From Planctomycetota bacterium (GTDB lineage: Bacteria > Planctomycetota > PLA2 > JAEUHO01): a stretch of 64,000 nt of DNA. The notes beneath the pieces were generated by a model. The model searched no databases. It was given only the letters and a program-made list of their open reading frames with translations, and was not told where the DNA came from. This document shows positions 1 to 9,558 of the stretch, piece after piece. Each line of letters opens with the position of its first letter. The stretch's first letter is position 1. Where the stretch lies: assembly GCA_020851795.1 (NCBI GenBank), contig JADZCA010000117.1, positions 91,111-155,110 of the forward strand, written 5' to 3'. Made by a program: the position numbers and the translations under genes.

Positions 1-1848
1 CGGGGCGAAGCCCGTGCCGTCGATCACGATCGCCGTCGGGTTGCTCGCGTTGACCGCGACCGTCGGGTTGTTGCCGTTGTAGCCGGTGATCACCGGCGCG
101 TTGTAGGTCAGCGGCGGCGCCACGGTCTGCTGGCACGAGCCGTTCTGCAGCGTGATGCGGACGTTGACCTGCACCGAGGCGACGCCGCAGATCGACGCCG
201 TGGGCAGCGTGCCCGTGATCGTCGTGCTGTTGGTGATCGTCCCGAGCACCGACGTCTCGGACTTGCTGCCGTTGCCGAAGATGTTCTCGCCGTTGGCCGA
301 CGAGAAGCGCACCTCGACCGGCGAACCGACCGGGCCGTACGAGGCGGCGCCGGCCGTGATCGTGAACGTGGTGTTCGGCGCCACCGGGTAGGCGTTCGAC
401 GCGGCGGGGGCGAACGTCGTGATGAGCGGGGCGTTGAAGGTGAGGTAGTTGGCCGCGCTGTCCACGCAGGCGCCGCCCGTCGGCGCGAAGACGCGCACCG
501 TGGCGTTGACCGCGCCCGTGCAGCAGGTCACGAGCGGCGTCGTGACGTTGACCGTGTTCGGGGTGACGCCGACGACGCCGGGGACGTCCACCGTGGCGGT
601 CGTGCCGTCGTTGAACGGCGTGCCCGCGGCCGCGACGAAGCGGACGACGACCGCCGAGCTCGCCGGGCCGAAGTTCGTGCCGTTGATCACGATCGGCGTC
701 GCGATCGCGCCCGGGATCGGGGCCTGCGCGCCCGTGATCGTCGGGGCGTTGAACGTGACGAAGCCCGTCGCGGTCTGGACGCACGACGAGCCGTACGGCG
801 AGATCACGCGGATCGCGGCGCTGCGGGCCGCGACGCCGCACACCGCGGCCAGCGGCGTCGTCAGGGTCAGCGTCTGGACCGGGCCGGCGCCGCCGACGAG
901 GGCGGGGACGTCGATCGACTGGGTCGTGCCGTCGTCGAACAGCGCGAAGCTGTTGTCGGCGATGAAGCGGACCGTGGCCTGGGTGCCCGCGGGGCCGAAG
1001 TTGGTGCCGGTGATCTGCCAGCCGTTCTGCTGGACGGCCGCCGGGACCGGGTTGAGCGAGAGGCTCGTGACGGTCGGGGCGACGAAGTTCACGAAGCCCG
1101 CGGGCGTCGGCAGCGTGCAGCAGCCGTCCGGGAAGAAGACCTGCACGCTCGCGCCGATCTGCGCGACGCCGCAGACGGTCGCGATCGGCGTGATGCCGGT
1201 GATCGTGTTGGCGTCCACGACGGTGCCGACGACGTCGGCGAAGTTCTTCGTGCCGTCCTTCCAGAGCAGCGCGCCGTTGTCGCCCGTGAAGCGGACGGTC
1301 GCCGGGCCGCCGACCGGGCCGAAGCCCGTGCCGGTCACGGTGAAGGGCGTCGGCAGGGCCGCCGGGATCGGGTTCGGCGTGATGCTGGCGATCGTCGGCG
1401 CGTTGATGACGACCGTGAACGACCCGGTGGACGTCGCGAAGACGCCGCTCTCGAGCATCACGTCGATCTCGCACGTGATCGCGGCGACGCCGCAGATCAC
1501 GATCGGCGGCGTGAAGCCCTGGATCGTCGTGTCGCTCGTGACGTCCGCCGTCACCGTCGCGCGGTCGGACGACCCACCGCCGAAGGGATAGACGCCGGCC
1601 GGCGCGATCGCGCGGAAGGTCACCTGCGCGGTCGTGCCGGAGACCGTCTCGAAGTTCTGGCCGCTGATCGTGAACGCGTGCGGGCCGCAACCCTGCATCG
1701 GGTTGGGCGCGATCGACGTCAGGACGATCTGGCCGTTGCCGTTGCCCTGGGAGAAGCCGTCACCGCCGCCGCTGCCGCCGCACGCAGGCAGCGCCAACGC
1801 GCCCAGCGCGACGACGAACGCGGACAGGGCACGAATCGGGAACTTCAT
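1..1848 (-). CDS. IPT/TIG-repeat lipoprotein, 3' end beyond window
   Basis: This frame is open from an ATG at 1848 down to the left edge (616 codons visible, no stop). A strong GGAGGT ribosome binding site lies at 1853-1858. The N-terminus is a signal peptide ending in LPAC followed by GGSGGG, so a lipoprotein cleaved at that Cys is likely. The rest is a chain of at least five units of about 100-120 residues, each starting with an ITPNP-like strand and carrying a G-T-x-F-G-P...V-R-F core, as in IPT/TIG immunoglobulin-like folds. Cys pairs of the form VCGVA...C recur in each unit. IPT/TIG proteins of this kind are extracellular binding or structural proteins; the specific ligand is unknown. 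The gene diverges from the one starting at 2000. Antisense open frames on the plus strand here are shadows. Confidence 0.8.
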   Translation of the reverse strand, partial: MKFPIRALSAFVVALGALALPACGGSGGGDGFSQGNGNGQIVLTSIAPNPMQGCGPHAFTISGQNFETVSGTTAQVTFRAIAPAGVYPFGGGSSDRATVTADVTSDTTIQGFTPPIVICGVAAITCEIDVMLESGVFATSTGSFTVVINAPTIASITPNPIPAALPTPFTVTGTGFGPVGGPATVRFTGDNGALLWKDGTKNFADVVGTVVDANTITGITPIATVCGVAQIGASVQVFFPDGCCTLPTPAGFVNFVAPTVTSLSLNPVPAAVQQNGWQITGTNFGPAGTQATVRFIADNSFALFDDGTTQSIDVPALVGGAGPVQTLTLTTPLAAVCGVAARSAAIRVISPYGSSCVQTATGFVTFNAPTITGAQAPIPGAIATPIVINGTNFGPASSAVVVRFVAAAGTPFNDGTTATVDVPGVVGVTPNTVNVTTPLVTCCTGAVNATVRVFAPTGGACVDSAANYLTFNAPLITTFAPAASNAYPVAPNTTFTITAGAASYGPVGSPVEVRFSSANGENIFGNGSKSETSVLGTITNSTTITGTLPTASICGVASVQVNVRITLQNGSCQQTVAPPLTYNAPVITGYNGNNPTVAVNASNPTAIVIDGTGFAP

Positions 1849-1999
1849 GGAGACCTCCACCACGGACTGGACGCCCGGCAACCCGGGGCGGGAGTCTACG
1901 GGGCCGACGGCCCGAATCAAGACCGTCCGGGGGGCGAGTCGACGATCGCGGGCGGTGCGGGGGTGCGGCACAATCAGCGCCCGACCGCGGAGCGACCCG

Positions 2000-3712
2000 G
2001 TGCGACGACCTTTCCTGCTCGTCCTCCTCCTGCTCGCGGTGGCGGGCGCGAGCGCCCTCGTCCTCGGGGTCGGACGAGATGGCGACGGAGGCCCGATCGC
2101 AGGGTCGGACGGCGGGACCGACCCCGATCCCGCGTCTTCTTCTTCTCCCTCGCGTCGAACCGTCGGACGCGACGGACCGAGCGACCGCGGTGGCCGACGG
2201 CCGATCGGGGGCGAGGACCGCCGTCCGGCCGACGACCCGCTGACGCCCCGAGCCGACACGTCGGTGCGCGGCACGATCGTGGACGCCGCGACCGGCGCGG
2301 CGCTCGTGGACGTGGCCGTGGCGCTCGAGGTCCCCGCGGTCGAAGACGCTGAAAAGCCCGATTCCACCGAGGCTTCACCGTGGATACCGACCGGTCGGTC
2401 TGCGACGACCGACGCGGCGGGCTCCTTCACGCTCGTGGCCCCGACCTCCGGGCGTGTGCGCGTCGTCGCAGGGTCGGACGGGTACGTCGCCGACGCCGCG
2501 GAGGCGGTCGCGCCGACCGAGGGGCTGAAGCTGGCGCTCCGAGCGGGGCGGCCCCTCGAGGTGGAGGTCGTGCGCGAGGGCACCGGCGCGCCCGTCGCCG
2601 GGGCGAGCGTCGCGGAGCGGCCACGCGACGGGCTCGAGTTCTCGGTGGACATCCTCGCACGGCGGACCGACGACGCGGGGCGGGTGCGCGTGGTGGTCTC
2701 CCGCGACCGGCGGGCACAGCTGGTCGTCACCCATCCGTCGAGCTTCCCGCTCACGGTCGCGGTGCCGGCCGCCGACGGCGAGCCGCTGCGCGTGGCGCTC
2801 CGCGCTGCCTTCCGGGCGTACGTGGACGTCACGACGAGCGACGGGCGGACGCCGCGGGGCCTGACCGGCTGGGCGACGCTCTACGGCGCCGAGGGCACGG
2901 GGCCCGGCCGAGGCGACGCACCGCGCCCGCTCGAGCCCGCGCGCGCCGGTCCCGTCGAGGATCGGGCGCTCTCGCGGGGTGCGACCGCCCTGCTGCGTTT
3001 CGAGGCGCACGGCGGCGCCGCCGCGCTGAACGTGGCGGCGCGGGGGTACGCCCTGCGCGCCACCGAGCGCTTCGAAGTGCCCCGAGAAGGCGGCGCGGCC
3101 CGCGTGGCGGTGGTGCTCGACCGCGACCCCGGCGCCGGCAGCTTGGCCGTCGCGCTCGTCGACGCCTCCGGCATCCGCGTCGTCGCCGACGAGGCGTTCG
3201 CCGCGCAGCTGCGCCGCACCGACGGCGGGGTGCTCGTCCCGACGGAGGCCGCCGTCGAGTCGGGCGCGCTCGTCTTCGACGGTCTCGCGCCCGGGCGCTA
3301 TCGGGTGACGGTGGCGGCTCGCGACCGCGGGCCGGCGGTCGCCGACGTCGAGGTCGCCGCGGGACCCGAGACGCGCGTCGAGGCGCGGTTCGTCGAGGAG
3401 GCACGACTGCGCGTCCGGCTGGCGGAGCCCCCCCAACGGAAGGCGAACGTGCGCGTGACGGTGGACGGGTTCCCGGTCTGGGTCTCGGTCGTGGACGATC
3501 CGGCCGGCCGCGCCCGCCCCACGCAGGTCTCGGTGTCGGGGGTGATGTCGTGGGTGTTCCTCGTGGGCGGCGAGGGCGTCACGCTCGGGGCCCTGCCCCC
3601 GGGGAGAGCGACCGTCGAGGTCGTCAGCCCCGATCTGGTCGCCTCGCCCGCCACGGCGGACCTCGCGCCCGGGCGCACGGAGTCGGTCGAGCTCAAGGCA
3701 CGCCTGCGCTAG
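2000..3712 (+). CDS. Secreted protein with carboxypeptidase-regulatory-like domains
   Basis: A GTG start at 2000 is chosen because GGAG precedes it by 7 nt and the first residues form a signal anchor (MRRPFLLVLLLLAVAGASAL). Longer in-frame extensions upstream are antisense to the neighbouring lipoprotein. The product is 570 residues. After a low-complexity Asp/Ser/Pro/Arg linker (about residues 30-85) come several beta-sandwich modules with the pattern V-x-G-T-I-V-D-A-A-T-G...A...V-A-L and T-D-A-A-G-S-F-T-L, typical of CarboxypepD_reg / prealbumin-like domains. Such modules are common in large secreted planctomycete proteins and have no enzymatic role of their own. No catalytic motif is seen, so the function is unknown. 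Confidence 0.75.
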   Translation: MRRPFLLVLLLLAVAGASALVLGVGRDGDGGPIAGSDGGTDPDPASSSSPSRRTVGRDGPSDRGGRRPIGGEDRRPADDPLTPRADTSVRGTIVDAATGAALVDVAVALEVPAVEDAEKPDSTEASPWIPTGRSATTDAAGSFTLVAPTSGRVRVVAGSDGYVADAAEAVAPTEGLKLALRAGRPLEVEVVREGTGAPVAGASVAERPRDGLEFSVDILARRTDDAGRVRVVVSRDRRAQLVVTHPSSFPLTVAVPAADGEPLRVALRAAFRAYVDVTTSDGRTPRGLTGWATLYGAEGTGPGRGDAPRPLEPARAGPVEDRALSRGATALLRFEAHGGAAALNVAARGYALRATERFEVPREGGAARVAVVLDRDPGAGSLAVALVDASGIRVVADEAFAAQLRRTDGGVLVPTEAAVESGALVFDGLAPGRYRVTVAARDRGPAVADVEVAAGPETRVEARFVEEARLRVRLAEPPQRKANVRVTVDGFPVWVSVVDDPAGRARPTQVSVSGVMSWVFLVGGEGVTLGALPPGRATVEVVSPDLVASPATADLAPGRTESVELKARLR

Positions 3713-3892
3713 GCCTCCGCGCGCGGCCGAGGGACCGGCGCTCGACGCGGTCCGGCCCCGTCGGCCGTGGAATCGACGGCAGCGGCCCCGGCGTGCGAGG
3801 TTGACCGGCTACGGACACCCCGGTACGCTCCCGATCTCGGTTGGGTGTGGCCGCGGGGCGCCTGTCGCCCGCACGGCCGGTGGGAGGTTTCC

Positions 3893-5116
3893 ATGGGTCG
3901 TAGGTCTCTCCTCGCCGCGATCGGCGTCCTCGCAGTCTCGAGCCCCGTGTGGGCCGACGACGCGGCTCCGGCCGCGCCGCCGCCCCCGCCGCCGCCCGCC
4001 GTCGTCGCGCCGGCTCCGCCGCCGACCACCGTCGAGCGCCGCATCGTGATCGAGTCGGCGCCGTCGTCCGCGCCGACCGCGCCGTCGTACGCGCCGGCGC
4101 CGTACTACGCGCCGTCGCCCGCGACGGGCCGCCCGATGCCGATGGACCGCGACTGCACGCCGTGCGGGCCGCAGGGCTGCTTCCAGAAGCGCGACGAGTG
4201 CGGCTGCCCGGTGGACTCCTGCGGCAACCGCTTCGGCCCGTGGATGATCACCCTCGAGGGCGCGATCTCCTCGATCAGCAGCCCCGACGGCATCCTCGGC
4301 GAGACGCTGTTCGTCCCCGGCAACCAGCTCGGCTGGGAGAACGTGGACTACGACGGGCAGTTCGCCGGCCGTCTGACGATCTCCTACGCGTTCGAGTGCG
4401 AGAGCCGCATCGAGCTGCGCGGGACGTACTGGGGCAACCCCGACGCGAGCGACACCGACTCCGGGTTCTTCGCCGCGTCTCCCGGCGACGACGGGCTCGG
4501 CGACGTCTCGCGCCCCGTCAACGCGTCGCTGCAGAGCGAGGCGGAGATGTGGGGCGTCGAGTTCAACTGGTGGACCGAGCTCTCCTGCTCGGGCCGCTGG
4601 CGCGTGGACGCCGGCGTCGGCATCCGCTACGTCTCGTTCGACGAGGACGCGCGCGTGGACTTCGTGACCACGGGCCCCGGCGCCTTCCCGGTGGACAACG
4701 GCTACGTCCGCTCCGAGGTCGAGAACGATTGGCTCGGCGCGCAGCTCATGCTGGCCGCGCACGCCGACGTGAGCGACTGCGTCGAGGTGTACGGCTCGCT
4801 CAAGGCGATGTTCGGCAGCGTGGACCGTACGGTGCACGTCACCGACCTCGACATCTTCGCGGGCGGCTCGCACTCCGCCGACGCCGACGACGACGAGTTC
4901 GTCTTCGGCCTCGACTTCGAGCTCGGGCTCAAGTGGCGCCTCTCGCCCTGTCTGCTGCTCGGCGCCTCGTACAACATGTTCTTCCTCGACGGCGTCCAGC
5001 GCGCCGAGGACGGGTTCAACTTCGGCCTGAGCAACAGCGGCGCGGTGCAGGCCCAGCAGGCGCCCGACCAGCTGGTCGCTCACTCGTTCTTCTTCGGCGT
5101 GACGTTCAACTTCTAG
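3893..5116 (+). CDS. Outer-membrane beta-barrel protein
   Basis: The ATG at 3893 follows GGGAGG at 3882-3887 and begins a clean signal peptide ending in VWA|DD. The 407-residue product has a Pro/Ala-rich spacer (residues about 22-80), then a short Cys-rich segment (CTPCGPQGC...CGCPVDSCG). About 300 residues of alternating amphipathic strands follow, ending in the aromatic terminus GVTFNF, the usual outer-membrane beta-barrel signature. It resembles the Lpg1974/BBP7-type barrels common in planctomycetes. The Cys-rich piece before the barrel could form periplasmic disulfides (inference). A strong hairpin terminator follows. Confidence 0.75.
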   Translation: MGRRSLLAAIGVLAVSSPVWADDAAPAAPPPPPPPAVVAPAPPPTTVERRIVIESAPSSAPTAPSYAPAPYYAPSPATGRPMPMDRDCTPCGPQGCFQKRDECGCPVDSCGNRFGPWMITLEGAISSISSPDGILGETLFVPGNQLGWENVDYDGQFAGRLTISYAFECESRIELRGTYWGNPDASDTDSGFFAASPGDDGLGDVSRPVNASLQSEAEMWGVEFNWWTELSCSGRWRVDAGVGIRYVSFDEDARVDFVTTGPGAFPVDNGYVRSEVENDWLGAQLMLAAHADVSDCVEVYGSLKAMFGSVDRTVHVTDLDIFAGGSHSADADDDEFVFGLDFELGLKWRLSPCLLLGASYNMFFLDGVQRAEDGFNFGLSNSGAVQAQQAPDQLVAHSFFFGVTFNF

Positions 5117-5141
5117 CCACGTCGCTCCGACGCAGCTCCGG

Positions 5142-5173
5142 GCGGGCCGGCGACCGCGAGGTCGCCGGCCCGC
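5142..5173 (+). terminator. Hairpin terminator after beta-barrel gene
   Basis: A perfect 14-bp stem (GCGGGCCGGCGACC / GGTCGCCGGCCCGC) with a GCGA tetraloop, 25 nt after the stop codon. It is followed by TTCGTT rather than a clean T-run. Confidence 0.75.
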
Positions 5174-5250
5174 TTCGTTCCTGCGTCGCGCCTCCGGCCG
5201 CCGGGCGAGCCCGCCGGGACGCGCGGGCTGACCGACGCGGGGCGCCGCGG

Positions 5251-5326
5251 CTCAGCCCGCATCTCCCACGGGCCGACGAGGTCGGCGGACGAAGTCCCTC
5301 GTCCTCCGTGGGAGATCCGGGCTCAG
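5251..5326. other. Three-way-junction inverted repeat at the lnt 3' end
   Basis: Arms 5251-5271 and 5306-5326 are complementary at 19 of 21 positions. Between them two further perfect hairpins fill the interior almost without unpaired bases: GCCGAC-GAG-GTCGGC (5272-5286) and GGACGA-AGTCCC-TCGTCC (5287-5304). The right arm contains the lnt stop codon, so the element probably ends lnt transcription. It is more elaborate than a simple terminator and may act as an RNA structure or a DNA cruciform. Confidence 0.65.
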
Positions 5327-7341
5327 TCGTCGCGCACGCGGCGCGCGCCCGCGACGACCGCCGCGACCGCCAGCAGGCCCCACACCCACGGCTGCAGCGA
5401 CGCGGTGCGCGCGTAGAGCGTGCGCGGCCGCGCGACCAGCACGACGTCGCTCACGAGCACGCCCTCGACGCCGACGCCGAGCCGGTCGGTCACCTCGCCG
5501 GTCGCGGAGACCACGGCCGAGATGCCGGTGTTGGTCGCGCGCAGCATCGGGGTGCGGTGCTCGACGGCGCGGAAGCGCGAGAAGGCGAGGTGCTGGTGCG
5601 GCTCCCACGTGTCGCCGTACCAGGAGTCGTTGGTGAGGTTGACGAGCAGGTCGGGGCGCGTGTCGCCGGCCAGCGACGCGACCAGCGTCGGCACGATCGC
5701 CTCGTAGCACACGAAGGCCACGAGCGAGAGCCCTCGCCCCTCCCACCGCAGCGGCGGCTGGTCGGGCGCGCCCGCCGACATCGGCGTGGACTGCGGCAGG
5801 AGGCCCTTGAGCGACGGGAGCGCGTCCTGCCCCGGGATCCGCTCGCCGAACGGCATCAGCTTCACCTTGCGGTAGATCGACCAGCGCTCGCCGCCGGCCT
5901 CGCGCAGCATCGCGACGTTGAAGCGCACGCGCCCGCGGCCCGGCACGTCCTCGTCCTCGTAGCCGCCGAGCAGGAGCGTGGCCCGCGCGCCCGCCTCGGC
6001 GACGAAGCCGTAGCCGAGCCCGGCGAGGTGCGCGTCCACCGCCGCGCGCGGGCGCTGGCGTCGGGCCGCCGCGTCCCACACGCGCGCGCCCTCGACGAGC
6101 GCGGTCTCGGGCCACACGACGAGCTCGGCGCCTGCCTCGACGGCCTTCATCGTGCCGCGCCGGTACGCCGCCCGGTTCTGCGCGCCCGGGGCGCCGCCCT
6201 CACGCTCGGCCGAGCGCTTCGCGACGCTGCCGACGTCGGCCTGCACGAGGCCCACGCGGACGTGCGACGTCGCCGCCGCGTCCTCGGCCGCGACGTCGCG
6301 CAGCCGCACCCAGCCCGCGCCGTACATCGCGAGCCCGACCCCGAGGGCGACGAGCGCGGCACGCGGGCGCGGCGCGGGGCCCACGTCGCGCGCGAAGGCC
6401 CAGCGCAGCCCCTCGTGGAGCGCCGCCGCCATCGCGAGCACCGCGAACGACACCAGCGGCACGCCGCCCCACTCGGCGAGCTGGCGCAGCGGGGCCACCT
6501 CGACCGCGCCGTAGCCCGCGCTCCAGGCGAGGAAGCGCAGCGGGAGCACCTCGCACCCGACGAACAGCGTCGCCACGGCGATCGGGTGGGGCCGCCGCCC
6601 CGAGCGCAGCATCGCGCGGTACGCCACGGCGAACACGACGACGTGCACCGTGGACCACGCGCCGTAGGCGGCGAGCACGAGCCACGACACGAGCACCGGG
6701 ACGGTGCTCCCACGAAGCAACCACGGCATAGGCGCGGCGCAGAGGAGTGCGGCTGCGACGGCGATCCATCGATCCTGGTCACGTCTCGACACCGCTGCCG
6801 CGAGCAGAGTCAGCGTGGACAGCAGAAGGCCGACGACGCCCACCGCCGCACGGCTGGGAGTACTCGCCCCGATCGATGCACCGATGGCCACGTTGAGGGC
6901 GATCGTTGCCAGGATCTTCAGTGCTGTTCGTGACGCGCCGTGGCCCATCGCACGTCGCACGAGCAGTACCGACGCGAACAGTCCGAAGACGCACGCAGTC
7001 GCCACGAGCGAGGCCTTGGCGGCGGACTCGTCCAACGGCCGCCCCGCACCCAAGCGCGCGTCGAGCTCGCCGAACACGCGGACCGTGTCAGCGAGCCAGC
7101 GGTAGCCGAAGCCGATCGCCACGGTGCCGAACAGGAAGACGTAGCCGACCGCGTGGCGCGTCTTGCGACAGCGCTCGAGCAGCACCAGCAGCGCGACGAA
7201 GCCGGGCGCGGTCGCCATCACCTCGGCATGGGGCGCGAACGCGAGCACCCACGTCGACGAGACGAGCGCGAGGAGCGCGCCCACGGCGAACCCGCCGCGC
7301 GGACGGTCCTCGGGGGCGGCGGGCACGGGCGCGGAGGTCAC
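5323..7341 (-). CDS. lnt: Apolipoprotein N-acyltransferase
   Basis: Lnt adds the third acyl chain to lipoproteins at the inner membrane. The C-terminal nitrilase-like domain (about residues 360-640) shows the catalytic triad: Glu412 in WPETAL, Lys492/494 in YRKVKLMPFGE, and Cys545 in VCYEA. The N-terminal half is multi-spanning. At 672 residues it is longer than the usual 500-550; the surplus lies around residues 100-240 as extra hydrophobic segments. The DNA for that stretch (about 6690-7030) is visibly lower in GC than the rest. The start is a GTG with no clear Shine-Dalgarno, 12 nt after the apgM stop, so translational coupling to apgM is likely. Confidence 0.9.
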   Translation of the reverse strand: MTSAPVPAAPEDRPRGGFAVGALLALVSSTWVLAFAPHAEVMATAPGFVALLVLLERCRKTRHAVGYVFLFGTVAIGFGYRWLADTVRVFGELDARLGAGRPLDESAAKASLVATACVFGLFASVLLVRRAMGHGASRTALKILATIALNVAIGASIGASTPSRAAVGVVGLLLSTLTLLAAAVSRRDQDRWIAVAAALLCAAPMPWLLRGSTVPVLVSWLVLAAYGAWSTVHVVVFAVAYRAMLRSGRRPHPIAVATLFVGCEVLPLRFLAWSAGYGAVEVAPLRQLAEWGGVPLVSFAVLAMAAALHEGLRWAFARDVGPAPRPRAALVALGVGLAMYGAGWVRLRDVAAEDAAATSHVRVGLVQADVGSVAKRSAEREGGAPGAQNRAAYRRGTMKAVEAGAELVVWPETALVEGARVWDAAARRQRPRAAVDAHLAGLGYGFVAEAGARATLLLGGYEDEDVPGRGRVRFNVAMLREAGGERWSIYRKVKLMPFGERIPGQDALPSLKGLLPQSTPMSAGAPDQPPLRWEGRGLSLVAFVCYEAIVPTLVASLAGDTRPDLLVNLTNDSWYGDTWEPHQHLAFSRFRAVEHRTPMLRATNTGISAVVSATGEVTDRLGVGVEGVLVSDVVLVARPRTLYARTASLQPWVWGLLAVAAVVAGARRVRDD

Positions 7342-7353
7342 GGGAGCGGCGCC

Positions 7354-8586
7354 CTACGCGCCGAACTTCGCGAGCTTGCCGGCGCAGGCGAGCACCACCG
7401 GCATGAGCGACAGCGCGGGGAACCACGAGCCGTAGCGGCCGGCGGCGCACGCGCGCTCGTCGAAGCGCGTCTGCTCGTCGGGCTCGACCCAGCGGCCGTG
7501 GAGCAGGAAGGGCACGGGGTGCCACGAGTGCGCCTTGAGCGGGCCCGGCGTGCTGTGGTCGCCGGTGACGAGCACGACGTCGGGGGCGAGGGCGCGGATC
7601 CGCGGCAGCTCGCGGTCGAGCTCCTCGATCACGCGGGCCTTGCGGTCCTCGTCGCCGTCCTCGCCTGCCGAGTCGGTGCCCTTGACGTGGAGGAAGTAGA
7701 AGTCGTACGGCTTCTTCCACGCCTTCTCGAGCGCGGTCACCTCGTCGGCGACGGTGCTCTTGGGCGACACGCCGGGCTCGACGTCCATGCCGAGGAGCCG
7801 CGCGACGCCGAGGTAGGCGGGGTACGCCGCGATCGCGACGGGGCGCAGGTGCGCGCGCTCGGCGAGCGTCGGCATCGCCGGGCGGCCGGAGAAGCCGCGC
7901 AGGAGCACGTGGTTCGCCTTCGTCTGGCCCGCGAGGAAGGCGTGGGCCCGGCGGAGGAACTCGGCGACGACGCGGGCCGTGCGCTCGGCGGCCGGGGTCA
8001 GCGGGGCGGGCGCGAGCGACGGCACGCCCTCGGCCTGCGGGTCGGTGTCGCCGACCGCGTCGCAGAGGCCCGCGCCGCGCAGCACGAGCGCGAAGCGGTG
8101 CTGCAGCCCGGGGTGGATCTCGATGCGCACGCCGTCCACCGCCGGGACCGCGGCGGCGAGCGCGCGAGCGAGCGGCGTCGCCTCCTCGGTGGCGATGCGC
8201 CCCGCCCGCCGGTCGAGCAGGCGCCCGTCGGCGGCGGCGGTGGCGAAGTTGGCACGGGCGGTCACGTCGCCGGGCGAGACGTCGATGCCGAGCCCCAAGG
8301 TCTCGAGGACGCCGCGGCCCACCTCGAGCCCGAGCGGGTCGTAGCCGAAGATCGAGAAGTGGCCGGGCCCGCTGCCGGGCGTGATCCCGGGGGCGATGGG
8401 GACGTAGCGCCCGAGCGCCCCCTCCTTCGCCCACGCGTCGAAGTTCGGCTTCTTCGCCCGCTCGAGCGCGGTCGGGGACGCGGGGTCGATGACCCCGCCG
8501 AGGCCGTCCATCACGACGACGAGGACCTTCGAATCCGTCTGCCGCGCGATCCGGGGCAACAACGCGACGTTCACATCGTGGGTCAT
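7354..8586 (-). CDS. apgM: 2,3-bisphosphoglycerate-independent phosphoglycerate mutase, archaeal type
   Basis: This enzyme interconverts 3- and 2-phosphoglycerate in glycolysis and gluconeogenesis without the bisphosphate cofactor. The 410-residue length and motifs fit the alkaline-phosphatase-superfamily ApgM branch. VVVMDGLGG carries the first metal-binding Asp, GSGPGHFSIFGYDP the phosphorylated Ser region, HVKGTDSAGEDGD the metal site, and GDHSTP the C-terminal metal site. It lies 12 nt upstream of lnt on the same strand, probably in one transcript, and diverges from the acetyltransferase gene at 8658 across a 71-nt gap. Confidence 0.9.
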   Translation of the reverse strand: MTHDVNVALLPRIARQTDSKVLVVVMDGLGGVIDPASPTALERAKKPNFDAWAKEGALGRYVPIAPGITPGSGPGHFSIFGYDPLGLEVGRGVLETLGLGIDVSPGDVTARANFATAAADGRLLDRRAGRIATEEATPLARALAAAVPAVDGVRIEIHPGLQHRFALVLRGAGLCDAVGDTDPQAEGVPSLAPAPLTPAAERTARVVAEFLRRAHAFLAGQTKANHVLLRGFSGRPAMPTLAERAHLRPVAIAAYPAYLGVARLLGMDVEPGVSPKSTVADEVTALEKAWKKPYDFYFLHVKGTDSAGEDGDEDRKARVIEELDRELPRIRALAPDVVLVTGDHSTPGPLKAHSWHPVPFLLHGRWVEPDEQTRFDERACAAGRYGSWFPALSLMPVVLACAGKLAKFGA

Positions 8587-8657
8587 GGGGCGGGCAGCGT
8601 ACCGCCCCCCCGGAGGGGGCTCAACGAGGAGGAGGGCGTCCGCCGATAGGGAGGCCG

Positions 8658-9401
8658 GTGATCCACCCCTCCGCCGAGAAGCTGGTCGCCCTCGAGGAGC
8701 GCTGGAAGGGCCAGGAGGCCCGGCTCCAGCGCATCGCGGCGTCGTTGCTGGCCGGCGAGGACTGGACGCGCCACCTGCGGGGCCTCCCGCTCGTGGACGA
8801 GGTCCCGCCGCGCGACGGCGAGGCCTACGGGCGCGACCTGCGCGGGGCCCCGCTGCGCCGCGCGCTGCACCCGCCGGTGGACATCACCCGCGCGGAGGAG
8901 CGCGACGCCGCGCTCGTCGCCGCCGTGACGCTGGACGCGCTGCGCAACAACACGCCGCTGCCCGACGTGTCGCCCTTCCCGTGCGACCTCGAGTCGGCCG
9001 AGGGCGTCGCGATCGCGATGCGCCGCGGCGACCGGTTCCTGCTCGCGCGCGTCGGCCGCCACGTGGTCGGCGCGATCCGCTGGTCGGTGCGCCGCGAGTT
9101 CGCCGACCTCTGCGACGACCGCCCCTACGCCGAGCTGTCGGGCCTCGCGGTGGACCCCGCGCACCGCCGCGTCGGCGTCGGCTCGCTCCTGCTCGCGTCC
9201 GCCGAGTGGGACGTCGCCTCGGGCGGCTACGACTGGGCGCTGCTGCGCACGACGGTCGAGATCGGGCTGGTGCCCTTCTACGAGAGCCGTGGCTACGCAC
9301 GGCGCGCCGTGCGCCAGTTCACCTATCCGGAAGCGCCGGTGTTCCTCGACGCGGTCATGACCAAGCGTCTCGCCGTCATCGGCGACCCCGCCTCCACGTA
9401 G
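8658..9401 (+). CDS. GNAT-family N-acetyltransferase
   Basis: The GTG start is preceded by AGGGAGG about 5 nt upstream. The 247-residue product has a GNAT fold in its C-terminal half: a strand ending in LSGLAVDPAHRR, then VGVGSLLL as the acetyl-CoA pyrophosphate loop (R/Q-x-x-G-x-G/A), and FYESRGY near the end. The first 80 residues (rich in Arg, Glu and Leu) are not part of the GNAT core and are not recognised. The substrate cannot be inferred. Confidence 0.75.
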   Translation: MIHPSAEKLVALEERWKGQEARLQRIAASLLAGEDWTRHLRGLPLVDEVPPRDGEAYGRDLRGAPLRRALHPPVDITRAEERDAALVAAVTLDALRNNTPLPDVSPFPCDLESAEGVAIAMRRGDRFLLARVGRHVVGAIRWSVRREFADLCDDRPYAELSGLAVDPAHRRVGVGSLLLASAEWDVASGGYDWALLRTTVEIGLVPFYESRGYARRAVRQFTYPEAPVFLDAVMTKRLAVIGDPAST

Positions 9402-9558
9402 CGATCGCCGTCGCATCGGCCGACGCGCCGACGAAACCGGCGCCTGACGTGGATTCAACGCTCGTCGGGCCTGGTTCTTCGTGAATCCGTCGGCCTCGGA
9501 GGTTCCTGGCAACTTCCGCTCCCTCTCCGCCTACTCCTCCGCCTCCGCCTCCGCCCTT

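Noticed and set aside
152..1591. Two long plus-strand open frames
   Set aside because: They lie antisense to a continuous minus-strand lipoprotein frame with a signal peptide, ribosome binding site and repeated IPT/TIG motifs; their own translations lack domain character.
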